Virus record (IMG/VR): IMGVR_UViG_3300049596_000349
Span: 1-31,174 of that record
Strand: one strand, 5' to 3'
Source of the DNA: a virus
DNA length: 31,174 bases
The notes under the pieces were generated by a model. That model ran no database searches, was not told the DNA's origin, and worked only from the letters and a program-made list of their open reading frames with translations. This document shows positions 29,314 through 31,174 of the stretch, piece by piece. Position 1 is the stretch's first letter. Every line of letters starts with the position of its first letter. The position numbers and the translations under genes were made by a program.

Positions 29314-31174
29314 ATGAATACAAATCAATCGTTTGAATATACAGGCAGCTCTCAGTACGACATAAACAATGTTATACTTAGTAATGCTAGCATTGCATTA
29401 TTTGATACGTTGACTGGAGTTGGTGGGGTTGACTTTATGCCATCTAACGGGTCAGTTGTTACAGTAAAGTCTGGAGATCCATCTGGAGCATTTACTGACT
29501 TAGTACCTACACTAAATAATAAGCTATACTACTTGGTATCAGATCAACTTTATAGTCAGTCAGACAGAGATATAATAATAGCCGACCGAATAGAAATACC
29601 TGTAATTTATAACTATGGAATATATGAGGGTACGTTCACCTTTGTCAATCCAAATGACTATGAATATCTTTATTTATTGTGGGACTATTCTGACAATATT
29701 GGAACAGGTACCGTGTCGTTTTTAGGTGAAACATCAGATAGGTCTATATCTTTTCCACTTGGAGGTGATATTGGTATAACAGGTATAAACTATAATGCAA
29801 TAGATTATCCTACTAGATTTCAGATAATGTGGGGTGACGTTATTGTTGCTGACTCGCAGTATGTTGGGTTAAATTCATTGGCAAACTACAATGCATTAAT
29901 AGCTTATGGTGTAGACCCATCAAATATAGCACTGCAATCACCGTATGATGGACTAGTAAATAATGGTGTTGGGAGTCTATTATTTAAAAAGTTTGCTGCT
30001 GGAACTGGATTTGACGATGCTACAATTATAGTATCATCTCCTGTTTCTGTAAGTTCAATTTGGATTGTAAGCAAGATCGATACATATTTAAATACCTTTT
30101 GGATAGATATAACTGATGGTACTGATGCCGATGTGTGCACTCAGTGTCCTTTAGACATGTACTATCATAATGGCTCAGGATTACTTCCAGTGTCAGGTGA
30201 CACCATATACACAACCTCAGATGGTCTGTCAGTGTTCGATGGTAATGATGCATATCATATGATTGATACCTCTATATGTGCTATTCCAACGCCTGTAAAT
30301 AAGACATACTGTCTGGTAAGTGATTCAGGTATAGTAGTATCTGTATCTGCATGTAACTGCCCTGATTTTGCGGTACCATTTATATATCAAGAGGATATAT
30401 ACTTTAATATAAATGAAAATGTAAATATACCAATAAGTGTGACTAATTCTCCAACATCGTGGACCGTTGACACTCTATGTCGTCAGTATATATTGACAGG
30501 TGGTACTGATTCTACATTGTTTGAGTATACTGACTGTGATGGAAATTCAAAGAATATAACAGTATCACAAGGGTTTGACATGCAAATATGTACACTATCA
30601 TATCCAACTGTTGTGCGAGGTAGTGGATCGATTTCAGACAATGGCAAATGTAACTCTGTAGTTTTTCCATCTGGGATTACATTTGAAAATGGGATACTAT
30701 CTGGAACCGTAAACGAGGCCACAAATTTTAATGTAGACTTAATTGCTGCAAATTGTTTTGGAGACAGCGACCCTAGAACAATAGGTGTGTACATAGGACA
30801 GTCAAGTGATTATAATCCATTTTTAATAGATATAGAACAATTTAAAAAAACATCTGCTGACTGTTGCACTATAACACCATCGTTTACGCTTTCATACTTT
30901 ATTGGTTCTGGACTAGTTCCAACAAAGGGAGATCAAATATTTTTAGATAGAAATCAAGAAGACTTTATTATTGGTGGGAATAAGTGGTACTATATAGACA
31001 AGTCAGACTACGTAATAAAGGTTGACTCGAATGGATACGTAAATGATATAGCTGTGTGTCCTGGTAGTACTACAACAACAACGACTACTACCACCACCAC
31101 ATTACCTGCTGGTGATTATTTTGAGGCAACGTCTTGTTCAGATCCAACTATATCTGTAACATTATTAGATTCAA
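29314..31174 (+). CDS. Large adhesin/tail-fibre-type protein, 3' end cut by window edge
   Basis: ATG at 29314, 4 nt after the previous stop, opens a frame with no stop for 620 codons to the right edge. N-terminal part: beta-rich with FEYTGSSQYDINNVILSNAS. The middle has many cysteines (e.g. CTQCPLD, CNCP, DCCTITP). A module GITFENGILSGTVNEATNFN at about 452-472 resembles the putative Ig (He_PIG) fold. Residues 586-596 are eleven consecutive Thr (GST11LPAG), a flexible, possibly glycosylated linker of the kind seen in Bacteroidota-phage and gut-bacterial adhesins. Likely a tail spike or adhesion protein exposed on the virion. C-terminal sequence is needed to decide. Confidence 0.75.
   Translation, partial: MNTNQSFEYTGSSQYDINNVILSNASIALFDTLTGVGGVDFMPSNGSVVTVKSGDPSGAFTDLVPTLNNKLYYLVSDQLYSQSDRDIIIADRIEIPVIYNYGIYEGTFTFVNPNDYEYLYLLWDYSDNIGTGTVSFLGETSDRSISFPLGGDIGITGINYNAIDYPTRFQIMWGDVIVADSQYVGLNSLANYNALIAYGVDPSNIALQSPYDGLVNNGVGSLLFKKFAAGTGFDDATIIVSSPVSVSSIWIVSKIDTYLNTFWIDITDGTDADVCTQCPLDMYYHNGSGLLPVSGDTIYTTSDGLSVFDGNDAYHMIDTSICAIPTPVNKTYCLVSDSGIVVSVSACNCPDFAVPFIYQEDIYFNINENVNIPISVTNSPTSWTVDTLCRQYILTGGTDSTLFEYTDCDGNSKNITVSQGFDMQICTLSYPTVVRGSGSISDNGKCNSVVFPSGITFENGILSGTVNEATNFNVDLIAANCFGDSDPRTIGVYIGQSSDYNPFLIDIEQFKKTSADCCTITPSFTLSYFIGSGLVPTKGDQIFLDRNQEDFIIGGNKWYYIDKSDYVIKVDSNGYVNDIAVCPGSTTTTTTTTTTTLPAGDYFEATSCSDPTISVTLLDS

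Noticed and set aside
1-31174. CRISPR arrays, insertion sequences, integrase or att sites
   Set aside because: No regularly spaced palindromic repeats, transposase or recombinase motifs, or duplicated terminal sequences were seen.

Overview
The window is a 31 kb piece of a tailed bacteriophage (Caudoviricetes) genome whose host is very probably a member of the Bacteroidota. Three things point there. The genes lack Shine-Dalgarno sites and have A/T-rich leaders. Promoters match the Bacteroidota TTG-N19-23-TAnnTTTG pattern; about ten TAnnTTTG boxes sit just upstream of genes. Several proteins (terminase, portal, 'stabilization'-type tail protein, small basic proteins, a C-terminal BACON-like domain) look like those of Bacteroidota and crAss-like phages. 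Both edges cut through genes, so the genome continues on each side. Placement inside Crassvirales is possible but cannot be settled from this window. All family assignments are by eye, without database searches.

Layout. Positions 1-2073 hold nine tiny genes on the minus strand (early/accessory type), eight of them with the same A-rich leader in front of the start codon. They are probably read from a promoter near 2605-2635 through a roughly 500-nt untranslated leader that contains two mutually exclusive hairpins. Positions 2640-3070 form the divergence point: a G+C-rich degenerate tetranucleotide repeat followed by a G9 and a C8 tract. From 3074 rightward almost everything is on the plus strand. 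First come a small basic protein, a glycosyltransferase, a small acidic-then-hydrophobic protein and a 536-aa basic protein, ended by a strong terminator. Then follows a chaperonin module, groEL then groES (5764-7612). A minus-strand winged-helix-type gene (7575-8084) faces it and shares an interleaved divergent promoter region with the next plus-strand genes.

Positions 8122-11407 encode small virion-type proteins, an Ig-like domain protein and a tail fibre. A lysis cassette follows (11450-13088): a unimolecular-spanin candidate, a holin, a small membrane protein and a putative endolysin with an L,D-transpeptidase-like motif. After a few small genes the packaging and head block runs 13834-23513: a coiled-coil protein, a conserved small protein, a protein that looks like two GroES-type barrels in tandem, a small-terminase candidate, large terminase, portal, scaffold candidate, major capsid protein and associated virion proteins. 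Terminators follow the capsid gene and the 94-aa gene. The right end (23590-31174) carries two connector or tail-tube type proteins, a 1358-aa tail protein ending in a BACON-like domain, and a large adhesin-like protein cut by the window edge.

How it works together: the right side is a late morphogenesis and lysis program, with dedicated GroEL/GroES likely serving capsid or tail protein folding. The left side is a separately transcribed set of small early proteins. The most unusual points are the chaperonin pair together with a tandem GroES-like protein beside the terminase, the repeated leader of the small-gene cluster, the switch-like hairpins in its 5' leader, the repeat-rich divergence region, and an identical 29-nt promoter-leader reused before two morphogenesis genes.
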